A stretch of 64,000 nucleotides of DNA, from positions 1 to 64,000 of the forward strand of contig JADJMA010000025.1 in NCBI GenBank assembly GCA_016709845.1. The letters run 5' to 3'. Under the pieces are notes generated by a model. The model was given only the letters and a program-made list of their open reading frames with translations. It searched no databases and was not told the origin of the DNA. Both the position numbers and the translations under genes were made by a program. Shown here piece by piece: positions 48,650 through 57,649 of the stretch. Position 1 is the stretch's first letter. Each line of letters starts with the position of its first letter. This DNA comes from Flammeovirgaceae bacterium. GTDB taxonomy: Bacteria; Bacteroidota; Bacteroidia; Cytophagales; Cyclobacteriaceae.

Positions 48650-49648
48650 ATGATTAAAATAATTTTTTTAACTCTCGTTTCGTGGTCTTCTCCAGCGGCA
48701 CCAATCGATTCGTTGCGCACGGAAACCATTAATGGAAAACAGTTTATCATCCATCGTATTGATGAAAAGGAAACATTATATAGTATTTCGAGGCGATATG
48801 GCGTACCCATTACCGCTATTCTGGACGAAAACCCAACGGCCGATGGTGGCCTTGCAGTGGGGCAACTTCTAAAAGTTCCTTATGTTGCGAAATCAAAAGT
48901 TCAGCAGAACGGCAAAGGGACACACAAAGTAGCCGCGGGCGAAACACTCTTCTCTATTTCGCGGCTTTACGATGTTTCGGTTGACGATATAAAAACCTGG
49001 AACAGTTTGACGAGCAATTCTCTGTCTACCGGTCAGGAATTAGTTATTAAAAAGAAAGCCGCTTTGGCGGAAACGGTAACCACCACCGTTGCTAAACCGG
49101 TAGCTGGCGTTCATACCGTTGCCTCAAAAGAAACTTTATTCTCCATAGCCCGGCAGTATGGAATAACGGTGCAGCAAATTCGTGATTGGAACACGCTTGC
49201 CAGCGATGAAGTAAAAATCGGACAGACCTTAGTTGTGGCAGACCCTGTGCTGACCAAAACGGTAGAAACGAAACCGGAAACTAAGACTCCGGAGGTTCTT
49301 GCTGTTACTACTCCAAGAGTTGAAACTAAACCTCCAACAGAAACCAGTATCCGAATCTCTGAAAAAGTAACAGGCTCTGATGAAGTGAAGGAAGGGGGCT
49401 TGGCCGAATTGATTGAAGGTACCGATGGCAATCGAAAATATCTTGCTTTACACCGAACCGCCAAAGTGGGCACTATTCTTAAAGTCAGGAATGAGTTAAA
49501 TAATCGTGAGGTTTTTGTTCGGGTAGCGGGCGAGTTGCCTAATATCGGTGCCAACACAAACGTAATTATCAAAATTTCCAAGTCAGCCTACGATAGATTA
49601 GGGGCAATCGATCCGAAATTTAGAGTTGAAGTTACCTATTACAAATAG
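48650..49648 (+). CDS. Secreted protein with three LysM domains and a double-psi barrel-like end
   Basis: 332 residues, intact. Short signal peptide, then LysM repeats at about residues 33-78 (IDEKETLYSISRRYGVPITA), 92-133 (VAAGETLFSISRLYDVSVDD) and 152-197 (VASKETLFSIARQYGITVQQ), separated by short linkers. A threonine- and proline-rich spacer leads to a C-terminal region (about 250-332) with GTILKVRNELNNREVFVRV and GANTNVIIKISKSAYDRLGA, the RlpA-like double-psi beta-barrel pattern. Likely a peptidoglycan-bound periplasmic protein. Lies between DUF4905 and an OmpA-like protein. Confidence 0.88.
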   Translation: MIKIIFLTLVSWSSPAAPIDSLRTETINGKQFIIHRIDEKETLYSISRRYGVPITAILDENPTADGGLAVGQLLKVPYVAKSKVQQNGKGTHKVAAGETLFSISRLYDVSVDDIKTWNSLTSNSLSTGQELVIKKKAALAETVTTTVAKPVAGVHTVASKETLFSIARQYGITVQQIRDWNTLASDEVKIGQTLVVADPVLTKTVETKPETKTPEVLAVTTPRVETKPPTETSIRISEKVTGSDEVKEGGLAELIEGTDGNRKYLALHRTAKVGTILKVRNELNNREVFVRVAGELPNIGANTNVIIKISKSAYDRLGAIDPKFRVEVTYYK

Positions 49649-49672
49649 GCAGTTTTCATTAACCCTGTCGTT

Positions 49673-50692
49673 TTGAAAATTTTATTACATCAACGACATG
49701 CAAGTATTATCTGGAAGCGATGGCCTACATGGGTTGAAGACTTTTTTCTAAAAGCTGCAGGAAGTTTTTTTCTGTTATTGATTATAGCTAATACATCCGC
49801 ACAAAACCTCGTGGTTAACCCAGGCTTTGAAAGTTATTTTGATTGCCCGGGGTCTTACAATTATTTGCAGGATGGGAAGCTTGCACCGGGTTGGTTTTCA
49901 CCAACGTTCGGTACGCCTGATATATTCAATGTATGTAGTGTTGGCAATGCGGGTGTGCCCACCAACTGGGCTGGATTTTCCAAAGCGTATACGGGTTCTG
50001 GTTATGCTGGAATTTATGCTTATGTATTTGGTAAGCAAACCCCTTATCGGGAATATCTTCAGGCTGAGTTGCTCGAACCTCTTGAAGCCGGTGGCAATTA
50101 TCTGGTAGAATTTTATTTTAAACTTTCATCGAACTCAAAGTATAGTATAGATCGGATCGGAATTTTGTTATCCGATTCGTCTCACCGAAATACTAAGGAC
50201 GGTGTTTTTCCGGTAGCACCTTCTTATGAGCGATTGAACCGAACGATCTATAATCGATCAACCGGTTTGTGGACGCGGTTTGGTTATACCTACGAAGCGA
50301 AAGGAGGTGAACGGTTTCTAACAATTGGAAATTTTTCCAGTGATGGTAAAACCCGATCGCAGTTTATTGAAAGCTCACAAGGTAAGGAACCTATGCTGGC
50401 CCGAGCCGCATATTATTACATTGATGATGTTAAAGTAGTTAAGGTGGGAGGTGTGCCGCAAGCTCCGGTACTAACCGGATACCCTGAAATAAAGACGGAT
50501 GAGAATTACGTTTTGAAAAATATCCAATTCAGATTTAATGACTTCACCTTGCTCGAGTCTTCCTATTCTGAATTAAAAAGACTGGTTGAGATTATGCGCT
50601 ACCATAAAACATGGAAAGTAATAGTTAGCGGTCATACAGATGATGTGGGATCAGAGACTAATCGTAGGGTAGAATTACGATTTTTAAACTGA
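49673..50692 (+). CDS. OmpA-like outer membrane protein with shortened OmpA domain
   Basis: 339 residues, TTG start at 49673. Unusual charged leader before the hydrophobic signal (AGSFFLLLIIANTSAQ). Residues about 45-265 are a carbohydrate-binding-like beta domain (NLVVNPGFESYFDCPGSYN, YYYIDDVKVV). The C-terminal OmpA peptidoglycan-binding domain starts IQFRFNDFTLLESSYSELKR and WKVIVSGHTDDVGS but jumps straight to ETNRRVELRFLN. About 45-55 residues of the usual domain, with the LSxxRA helix, are missing without a frame change. Its stop overlaps the next start by one base. Confidence 0.75.
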   Translation: MKILLHQRHASIIWKRWPTWVEDFFLKAAGSFFLLLIIANTSAQNLVVNPGFESYFDCPGSYNYLQDGKLAPGWFSPTFGTPDIFNVCSVGNAGVPTNWAGFSKAYTGSGYAGIYAYVFGKQTPYREYLQAELLEPLEAGGNYLVEFYFKLSSNSKYSIDRIGILLSDSSHRNTKDGVFPVAPSYERLNRTIYNRSTGLWTRFGYTYEAKGGERFLTIGNFSSDGKTRSQFIESSQGKEPMLARAAYYYIDDVKVVKVGGVPQAPVLTGYPEIKTDENYVLKNIQFRFNDFTLLESSYSELKRLVEIMRYHKTWKVIVSGHTDDVGSETNRRVELRFLN

Positions 50693-51474
50693 TGCCTGAT
50701 AGAATAGCTAATCGTAATAAACTCAAAGCATTTTTGGATGCCAAGGTTGATCAATACAATACATTGGATTTTATTTCACTTGATCCAATTTCCATCCCGC
50801 ATCAGTTTTCTAAAAAACAGGATATAGAGATTGCCGGATTTCTGGCAGCAACTCTGGCGTGGGGACAACGCGTCACCATAATTAATAAATGCAAGGAACT
50901 ATTGCATCTGATGGGAGATGCGCCCTACGATTTTTTACTTCATCATAAGCCAATTGACTTAAAGCCATTCGAGAAATTTAAACATCGAACGTTTAATGCA
51001 ACCGATACATTATATTTTATTGAATCCTTGTCAACTTACTATAAAACTCACCATTCGCTGGAGGATGCATTTGTGGTGCAAGCAACAGACACTACAATCG
51101 AAGCCGGTTTGATTAACTTTCACAAGATATTCTTCAGTCTTCCTGATTTTCCTGCGCGTACGATCAAACATGTTTCTACTCCCGCCCGCAAGTCGGCTTG
51201 TAAAAGATTAAGTATGTTTTTACGATGGATGGTTAGACAGGATGAAAAGGGAGTTGATTTTGGTCTTTGGAAGCGGATCTTACCTTCGCAACTGGTCTGC
51301 CCTTGCGATGTGCATGTAGAACGAGTAGCAAGAAAGCTGAATTTAATCTCCCGCAAAGGAATGAATTGGCAAACTGCGCTGGAACTAACCTCCAATCTAC
51401 GAAAGCTTGATCCGGTTGATCCGGTAAAGTATGATTTTGCGCTTTTTGGATTAGGGATCATGGAGCACTATTAG
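50692..51474 (+). CDS. TIGR02757 family protein
   Basis: 260 residues, intact, from ATG 50692. Blocks QDIEIAGFLAATLAWGQRVT, MGDAPYDFLLHHK, KRLSMFLRWMVRQDEKGVDF and VCPCDVHVERVARKLNLISR define the TIGR02757 (DUF2400) family, which has a helix-hairpin-helix DNA-glycosylase-like look. A role in DNA metabolism is inference from that resemblance. Cytosolic. It is the last gene of the run starting at DUF4905. Confidence 0.88.
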   Translation: MPDRIANRNKLKAFLDAKVDQYNTLDFISLDPISIPHQFSKKQDIEIAGFLAATLAWGQRVTIINKCKELLHLMGDAPYDFLLHHKPIDLKPFEKFKHRTFNATDTLYFIESLSTYYKTHHSLEDAFVVQATDTTIEAGLINFHKIFFSLPDFPARTIKHVSTPARKSACKRLSMFLRWMVRQDEKGVDFGLWKRILPSQLVCPCDVHVERVARKLNLISRKGMNWQTALELTSNLRKLDPVDPVKYDFALFGLGIMEHY

Positions 51475-51560
51475 TTTTTCTTAAAATATGACGAACGGTT
51501 ATTTAAATCTTGGTTAAATGTTTTTACCTTAAACTTTCGTTTCAAAACCAATATTCTACC

Positions 51561-53281
51561 ATGAATTTAAACATTGACGCAGAAGAAAAGAACACCTACG
51601 ATGCCATTGTAGTAGGCACGGGTATTAGCGGTGGTTGGGCAGCAAAAGAACTGAGTGAAAAAGGATTAAAAACACTTGTGTTAGAGCGCGGTAGAGATGT
51701 AAAACATCTTGACTATCCTACGGCAACAAAAGATCCGTGGCAAATTCCAAATGGAGATAGACCAACGCAAGAAATTTTAAAGAATCAAGGCGTACAAAAT
51801 CGCACGGGTTATACGGTTCGTCCATCAACCGCGCATTGGTTCGTAAATGATCTTGAGAATCCATACAGCGAAAAAGAAGGAAAGCGTTTCGATTGGATGC
51901 GTGGCTATCATGTGGGTGGGCGCTCGCTTATGTGGGGTCGCCAAAGCTATCGCTGGGGCGATTTTGATTTTGAAGCCAATGCCCGGGAAGGTGTTGCCAT
52001 TGATTGGCCGGTTCGATATGCTGAAATAGCACCCTGGTATGAGTATGTTGAAACCTTTGCCGGAATCAGTGGCCAGGATGAAGATATTCCACACCTACCC
52101 AATAGTAAATTTCTTCCGCCCATGGATATGAATTGTGTGGAAAAGGAATTGAAAAAATCTATGATGGATAAGTTTGGCAGGCCATTAACTATTGGCCGGG
52201 TTGCCCATGTTACAGGGCCACTTACTCATAACCAAAGTCCACAACGTGGTTCATGCCAGTTCAGAAATCTTTGCGCTCGTGGTTGCCCGTATGGAGGCTA
52301 CTTCAGCAGTAACTCTTGTACTATCCCATCAGCCGAGCGCTCAAATAATATGACGCTACGCCCCAACTCAATTGTTTATGAATTGATTTATGATGAGAAA
52401 AAGGGAAGGCAACAGGAGTAAAAGTATTGGATTCAGAGACTGGAGAAAATACAGAGTACTATGCCAAAGTAATTTTCTTGTGTGCCTCAACGATGGGTTC
52501 CGCTTTTATTATGATGAACTCAATATCAAACCGCTTCCCGAATGGATTTGGAAATGATAGTGGTGAGCTTGGCCATAATATTATGGACCACCATTTAGGA
52601 GTTGGCGCCAGTGGCACCATGGAAGGTTTTGAAGATCAATATTATTATGGTCGCAGGGCCAATGGAATTTATATCCCACGCTTCCGGAATATTGGCAAAG
52701 ACAAGCGCGATTACTTGCGTGGCTTTGGCTATCAGGGTGGCGGTAGCCGTCAGGGTTGGAGCAGCCTGGTGGCAGAACTTTCTATTGGTAAGGAATTGAA
52801 AGAGGCTGTGACCACACCCGGTGCATGGAGTATTGGTATTGGTGGTTTTGGTGAAATATTGCCTGACCATTCCAATATGGTAACAATCAAAAAAGAGTTG
52901 AAAGACAAATACGGATTGCCAACGTTGCTGTTCGATACCGAATTTAAAGAGAACGATTATAAAATGCGTATTGACATGGCAGCCGATGCAGCCGAAATGC
53001 TGGAAGCAGCAGGTGCAAAAAATGTTCGTTCGCATGATCGTAAAGATCAACATGGCATTGGCTTAGGAATTCATGAAATGGGAACGGCCCGCATGGGTAA
53101 GGATCCTAAAACATCGGTGCTTAACAAATACAATCAGGTGCATGCATGCAAAAATGTGTTTGTAACCGATGGTTCGTTTATGACATCTGCAAACTGTGTA
53201 AACCCATCGCTTACCTATATGGCATTTACAGCCCGTGCTGCTGACTATGCAGTTAATGAATTGAAAAAAGGTAATTTGTAA
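51561..53281 (+). CDS. GMC-family FAD oxidoreductase, one frameshift
   Basis: About 573 residues. I use ATG 51561 (MNLNIDAEEKNTYD) over the upstream in-frame start at 51510. FAD-binding VVGTGISGGWAAKELSEKG, then WMRGYHVGGRSLMWGRQSY and the cysteine-containing LCARGCPYGGYFSSNSC typical of Bacteroidota members. A shift near 52420 joins to GVKVLDSETGENTEY; the C-terminal GMC domain has GIHEMGTARMGKDPKTS and VTDGSFMTSANCVNPSLTYM. Works with the small subunit encoded 17 bases downstream, probably oxidising a sugar or alcohol in the periplasm. The substrate is not deducible. Confidence 0.92.
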
Positions 53282-53298
53282 AATCTTTTAAATATTGA

Positions 53299-53904
53299 AT
53301 GACTATGAATCTGAATCAACTCATCGATAGAAGAGAAGCCCTTCGCAAAACAGCGCTGCTAATGGGCGCGGCCGTTTCGGCTTCAGCCTTAACAGGAATT
53401 TTGCAAGGTTGCAAAGCAGCACCTGAACTAACCTACAAGCCCGATTTTTTTACTGAAGATCAGGCGCGCTTGATTAGCGAAGTGGCAGAAATAATTATCC
53501 CGAAGACCGATACACCCGGAGCAAAAGATGCCGGTGTGCCGGGATTCATTGACCAGATGTTAAAGGAGTGCTATAAAAAAGAAGATCAGGATCAGTACCT
53601 GGCAGGTTTAGCAGAGTTTGATGCTGCCGCCAAAGCTTCTTATGGAGATACATTTAATGAGTGCGATTCCGATAAGCAAACTGAGTTTGTATTAGCGCAA
53701 CATGCGGATGCCTTAGCGAAAACAAAAGCTGATCCTTCTATGAAGCGACCTTTTATTTTAGCAACCAAAGAACTTACGCTTTTAGGATTCTTTACATCAG
53801 AACCAGGTGCTACGCAAGTGCTACAATATGTAGCCGTTCCTGGATCTTATAAAGGATGTATACCATTATCGGAGGCCGGTAATGGTAAGACTTGGGCTAC
53901 TTAA
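53299..53904 (+). CDS. Gluconate 2-dehydrogenase subunit 3 family protein
   Basis: 201 residues, intact. N-terminus RREALRKTALLMGAAVSASA is a Tat-like signal with an RR motif, followed by a lipobox-like LQGC. The mature helical domain (FFTEDQARLISEVAEIIIPK, TDTPGAKDAGVPGFIDQM) matches the small subunit of gluconate 2-dehydrogenase-type complexes. It would carry the preceding GMC flavoprotein through the Tat system, a known mode for such pairs. ATG at 53299 or 53305. A terminator follows. Confidence 0.92.
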   Translation: MTMNLNQLIDRREALRKTALLMGAAVSASALTGILQGCKAAPELTYKPDFFTEDQARLISEVAEIIIPKTDTPGAKDAGVPGFIDQMLKECYKKEDQDQYLAGLAEFDAAAKASYGDTFNECDSDKQTEFVLAQHADALAKTKADPSMKRPFILATKELTLLGFFTSEPGATQVLQYVAVPGSYKGCIPLSEAGNGKTWAT

Positions 53905-53927
53905 ATCATTAATAATTGATTAAAGAG

Positions 53928-53955
53928 AAAGGCATCTGTACGGATGTCTTTTTTA
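53928..53955 (+). terminator. Terminator after the GMC operon
   Basis: AAAGGCATC (53928-53936) pairs with GATGTCTTT (53943-53951; one G-T pair), six-base loop, T-run to 53954. Confidence 0.75.
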
Positions 53956-53978
53956 TTGGACTTTCAATTCGAAAAAAT

Positions 53979-54506
53979 TTAATAACCGGCAGCGGCTCGC
54001 TTCTGGAATAAGGGTCGTAAAACGGTGCGGTCCAACAAAATCAAAGCGAGACCAAGGTTTAAAAAGATAATGCTGTTAACCAAGATCTTTCCATTAAATG
54101 GAATGGAAAGAGAGGGAAGCGTCATCCATTTATTTTTGATAGGCGCTGCATCGACCAATAAGGTGGTTTGGGTTTGATCAAAGACACCGTTGGATAATAG
54201 AACCAGAGCCAGCCCGGACGCGATGATAACGCCAATCAATAACAACAAGCCTTTACGTGGCGAGAACGTGGCCGCAGGGCGAACCGTTAACCCGGCCATT
54301 ACTTTTTGAGTAAAGGTCTTGGAAGGAGTTTCCGTCACTGCCTTCCTTTTCAAAAAGCGTTGAATGGACTTTTGTACCTCCATTTCATTTTTTAAGAATT
54401 GGTTTTCCTGAAGTTCAATCTCCAGCTTTTCCTTCTTAGAAAGCTCTAAGGTACCCTCCAGGTACTTGAGTATTTCTTCTCCTTTTTCAGGTGATAGCTT
54501 ATTCAT
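53979..54506 (-). CDS. Membrane anti-sigma-like protein
   Basis: 175 residues, intact. Cytosolic helical N-terminus (residues 1-70: EEILKYLEGTLELSKKEKLE), one transmembrane helix near 85-105 (LLLLIGVIIASGLALVLL) and another near 141-160. Size, membrane anchor and position three bases after an ECF sigma gene point to an anti-sigma factor, although there is no HxxxCxxC zinc motif. The assignment rests mainly on context. Confidence 0.7.
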   Translation of the reverse strand: MNKLSPEKGEEILKYLEGTLELSKKEKLEIELQENQFLKNEMEVQKSIQRFLKRKAVTETPSKTFTQKVMAGLTVRPAATFSPRKGLLLLIGVIIASGLALVLLSNGVFDQTQTTLLVDAAPIKNKWMTLPSLSIPFNGKILVNSIIFLNLGLALILLDRTVLRPLFQKRAAAGY

Positions 54507-54509
54507 ACC

Positions 54510-55070
54510 CTATAAAGTTAATGCTTCTTTTTTTAAAATACTTTTCAATTCATCAGCCAAACGCAAACGCGCCCGGTGGATTCTAACCTTAATGGTGTTT
54601 ACATTTTGATCCATCATGGTGGCTACTTCTTCCATACTAAACTCTTTAATATAATAAAGCTGTATAGCCAACCGGTCGGCTTCATTTAATTTAGCCATCG
54701 CCTGTGAAATGAAAACCTCCTTATCTTCTTGCTCTGTTTGATAATCGGCTTGTTCAGAATATTCGATAATGGTGTTTTCTATGCTCTGAAAAGCAACTTT
54801 GGTCTTTCGTTTATAGCTTATGGCTGTGTTAAATACAATGCGGTAGAGCCAGGTACTAAACTTGGCCTGTCGGTTAAATGATTTCAGGTAATGATACGCT
54901 TTTATGAAACCATCTTGTGCTGCTTCTTCCGCCTCAGGTCGATTCTCCAATATTTTCATAGCAAGAGTAAATGCGTAGCTCTTATACTTGTCTACCAGGG
55001 AGGCGTACAAGGATGTTTCACCCGCCAGTATTTTATCGATAAGTGCGTTTTCTTCCTCTAATGTGATCAC
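54510..55070 (-). CDS. ECF-type RNA polymerase sigma factor
   Basis: 186 residues, intact. Region 2: YASLVDKYKSYAFTLAMKIL, then RPEAEEAAQDGFIKAYHYL and KFSTWLYRIVFNTAISYKRK. Region 4: LNEADRLAIQLYYIKEFSME and EVATMMDQNVNTIKVRIHRA, a clear helix-turn-helix. Co-transcribed with the anti-sigma-like gene. On its own strand TGTAAC-N17-CGTC lies directly upstream, ending eight bases before ATG 55070, which suggests autoregulation and a very short or absent leader. Confidence 0.94.
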   Translation of the reverse strand: MITLEEENALIDKILAGETSLYASLVDKYKSYAFTLAMKILENRPEAEEAAQDGFIKAYHYLKSFNRQAKFSTWLYRIVFNTAISYKRKTKVAFQSIENTIIEYSEQADYQTEQEDKEVFISQAMAKLNEADRLAIQLYYIKEFSMEEVATMMDQNVNTIKVRIHRARLRLADELKSILKKEALTL

Positions 55071-55078
55071 GGCCCTTG

Positions 55079-55105
55079 GACGCTGATTTATTAGAGGAAG
55101 TTACA
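55079..55105 (-). promoter_or_regulatory. ECF-type promoter for the sigma gene
   Basis: On the minus strand TGTAAC (55105-55100), 17 bases, then CGTC (55082-55079). This has the -35 AAC and -10 CGTC layout of ECF sigma promoters. The same motif and spacing occur on the opposite strand 60 bases away. Confidence 0.7.
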
Positions 55106-55166
55106 CATTATCAGAAGACGAGTATAAACTTGTAGAACTCAGATGAACACTTTTTTCTGATTTTCC

Positions 55167-55193
55167 TGTAACCACCAGAAGTTGGTCTGCGTC
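55167..55193 (+). promoter_or_regulatory. ECF-type promoter for the DUF6249 gene
   Basis: TGTAAC (55167-55172), 17 bases, then CGTC (55190-55193), about 26 bases before ATG 55220. Identical in motif and spacing to the promoter-like site before the divergent sigma gene. Confidence 0.72.
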
Positions 55194-55219
55194 ATAGAGA
55201 CAAATTAACACTAAAAATT

Positions 55220-55564
55220 ATGGACGGAAATCAGATTATAATTCCTGCGCTTGGCATCATGCTGCCAATAGTCATATCATTGGGAGCCTTTGTTATGGTT
55301 GTTTACATCCGTAAATACGATAGTATTGAACGGATGGCTATAATAGAAAGAGGATTGAGCCCCGATCTTTTTAAAAAGAACCGATCCACTTCTGGCATTT
55401 TAAGCACCGCACTGCTGTTGATAGGTGGTGGATTGGGTTTGCTTATGGGCTTTGGGCTGGACAGCCTCTTTGGCATGGAAGATGTTGCCTACTTTTCTAT
55501 GATTTTCATTTTTGGCGGTTTAGGGGTTGGGTTTGTCTTATCTTATAGAGGAAAAAAAATCTAA
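55220..55564 (+). CDS. DUF6249 small membrane protein
   Basis: 114 residues, intact. Transmembrane helices at about 8-28, 60-78 and 88-106, with the conserved central RMAIIERGLSPDLF. DUF6249 proteins are small membrane proteins of unknown function, often found beside sigma factor genes in this phylum. Preceded by an ECF-type promoter and followed by a strong terminator, so it seems a single-gene unit controlled by the divergent sigma factor. Confidence 0.82.
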   Translation: MDGNQIIIPALGIMLPIVISLGAFVMVVYIRKYDSIERMAIIERGLSPDLFKKNRSTSGILSTALLLIGGGLGLLMGFGLDSLFGMEDVAYFSMIFIFGGLGVGFVLSYRGKKI

Positions 55565-55601
55565 AGGGACAGGGAATTAACCTATCCATTTACTAGGATA
55601 G

Positions 55602-55637
55602 AAGTTGTTTTAAGGGAACTTGAAACAACTTTTTTTT
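55602..55637 (+). terminator. Terminator after the DUF6249 gene
   Basis: AAGTTGTTT (55602-55610) pairs perfectly with AAACAACTT (55623-55631), 12-base loop, then a T-run to 55637. A second, imperfect inverted repeat (55640-55671) follows beside the DASS stop. Confidence 0.85.
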
Positions 55638-55669
55638 AATCCCCCAAAAGTCAAATGACAATTTTGGGA

Positions 55670-57137
55670 TTAATAGAGCCAGCTAATGAAAGTTTTAGCA
55701 AACCAGTAGATAACGGCTACAGAAAGCAAGTTCATGACAATACCGGCACGCATCATGTCTTTCACCTTCATGTGACCGCTGGAGAATACAATGGCATTGG
55801 GTGGTGTGGCCACGGAAACATAAAAGCCATGCTGGCTGCAAAGGTAATAGGCATCCCAAATAATATCGGATTCAACCCTAGATTAGCGGTAATCCCAAAA
55901 ACAACCGGAATAAAAATTTGGATAAGCGCCACATTACTCATCAACTCGGTAAGGAATATGGATGTCGTAATCAATCCTAATAAAAGCCAGTTTACGGACG
56001 GGCTTTGTTGGGCAATGGCCGCCCCCGCGGCTTGAATAATTCCTGCACTCGATAAGCCTTGCGCGAGACAGAGACCTCCTCCAAACAGAATTAAAATTCC
56101 CACGCAAGTTTTTCAGTATCTCGCCAATGAAGCAGAAACTTAAATTCTTTCAGGCTGCTGGGAACAATGAACATGAGAGAGCCACCCGCCATGGCAATGT
56201 TAGTATCATTGAAAATATCTTTACCTATGAGGAGATTGAGGGCTTGCTGAAAGATCCACAAGGAAGAGGTGAGACCAAAAATCATGAGTACTAACTTTTC
56301 TTCTTTGCGCATTATACCTAATTCGTCTAGCTTCTTTTTTATAAGTGTATCGGCTCCATGAATCTTTTTAAGATGATTTGGAAAAATAATTCGGGTAATA
56401 ACAAAGTAACATAAGGTAAGTAGCAGCATGCTAAGCGGTACGCCAATCAGCATCCATTTACCAAAATGTATTTTTTGGTGATAGAATTGATCTAATAGTC
56501 CAACAAAAACAACATTAGGCGGAGTACCAATAATTGTTGCAACCCCGCCTATATTGGCGGCATAGGCAATTACCAGCATCACGCCAATGCCAAAATTCCT
56601 TTCGCCAATAGATGTGGTTTCGGGTGTATTACCTTTTTCTGTACTAAGAAGTTTAATCACCGATACGGCTATCGGTAGCATCATCATAGCTGTGGCGGTA
56701 TTGCTTATCCACATACTAATAAACCCGGTAGCAATTAAGAAGCCCAGAATAATTCCGTTTCCGGATGTTCCGGTTATCTTAATCAAGTTAAGTGCTATGC
56801 GTTCGTGCAACCGGTGTTTTTCAAGTCCTAAGGCGAGCATAAATCCACCCATAAAAAGAAATATGATGGGGTTCGCATACGGAGCGGCTGCTTCACTCAT
56901 TTTCATTACCCCAAGAAAAGGGAAGAGAATTAGAGGAAGCAAAGCTGCGATAGGTACGGGGGCAGCTTCACTAATCCACCATACAATCATCCATGCAGCC
57001 ACGGCTAGAACTTTATTGGCTCCAGGAGAAATTAAATTGGGGCTAACCAAAAACAGGATACTCAGGAATACTACAGGGCCTGCTATAAAACCAAATTGTT
57101 TAACGGTATTCGAACCCGACTTATTACCTTCTTCCAT
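55670..57137 (-). CDS. DASS/SLC13-family sodium-anion symporter, two frameshifts
   Basis: About 489 residues, a secondary carrier for dicarboxylates, sulfate or phosphate. Helices from residue 15 on; family motif MWISNTATAMMMLPIAVSVI (first SNT) and ANIGGVATIIGTPPNVVF in the first half. A shift near 56100 leads to GILILFGGGLCLAQGLSSAG and LTELMSNVALIQIFIPV, the second SN motif; a shift near 55812 leads to VATPPNAIVFSSGHMKVKDM and the final helix, ending at 55670. The two inverted-repeat halves fit the family. Substrate not deducible. Confidence 0.9.
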
Positions 57138-57261
57138 TTAGTGTTAAGATCAATACTTTATCAAAGTAGAAATTCAAATAAGGTATTGCAAATAAAATTT
57201 TACGGATTATAAAAATAGCGAGATGGCTGGTCTCGCTATTGAATATGCATTAGACATGATA

Positions 57262-57525
57262 CTATTGGCCGCCATCGGCTGGCGCCTTTGGGTTGGCAGG
57301 TTTCACCACAATGGTGCGACCATCCAGTTCAGTTTCATTCAATCCGGCAATGGCTTGTTTCCCCTCTTCTTCGTTGGGCATTTCCACAAAGCCAAATCCT
57401 TTTGAGCGGCCACTGTCACGCTCCTTTACAATTTTTGCGGATGAAACTTGACCAAATTTGGCAAACGCAGCTTCCAGTTCTTCAGAGCTGGTTTTAAAGT
57501 TCAATCGGGCTACAAAAATGTTCAT
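57262..57525 (-). CDS. RRM-type RNA-binding protein
   Basis: 87 residues, intact. A single RNA recognition motif with RNP2 IFVARL (residues 3-8) and RNP1 KGFGFVEM (about 42-49), and a short glycine-ending tail. Small RRM proteins are common in Bacteroidota, where they have been linked to post-transcriptional control; targets are unknown here. Monocistronic by position. Confidence 0.92.
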   Translation of the reverse strand: MNIFVARLNFKTSSEELEAAFAKFGQVSSAKIVKERDSGRSKGFGFVEMPNEEEGKQAIAGLNETELDGRTIVVKPANPKAPADGGQ

Positions 57526-57649
57526 AATAGAAGAAAAATTTAATGTGATTTTTGATTTCTAGTGACTTAAAAACATAGGGTTCTAATCCATTCACTTACA
57601 AAATAGAAATTTATCTCAATATTTTCAAGGGTAATAAGTTGAGTCAGGC

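Noticed and set aside
49111..49581. 156-codon minus-strand open frame opposite the LysM gene
   Set aside because: Antisense shadow of a strongly recognisable LysM protein, with no family features of its own.
51510..51560. Upstream start for the GMC oxidoreductase (MVKCFYLKLSF...)
   Set aside because: The extra 17 residues have no family counterpart; ATG 51561 gives the usual N-terminus just before the FAD motif.
56587..57141. 184-codon plus-strand open frame opposite the DASS gene
   Set aside because: It is antisense to a clear transporter with conserved motifs; its composition is what the reverse of a membrane protein gives.
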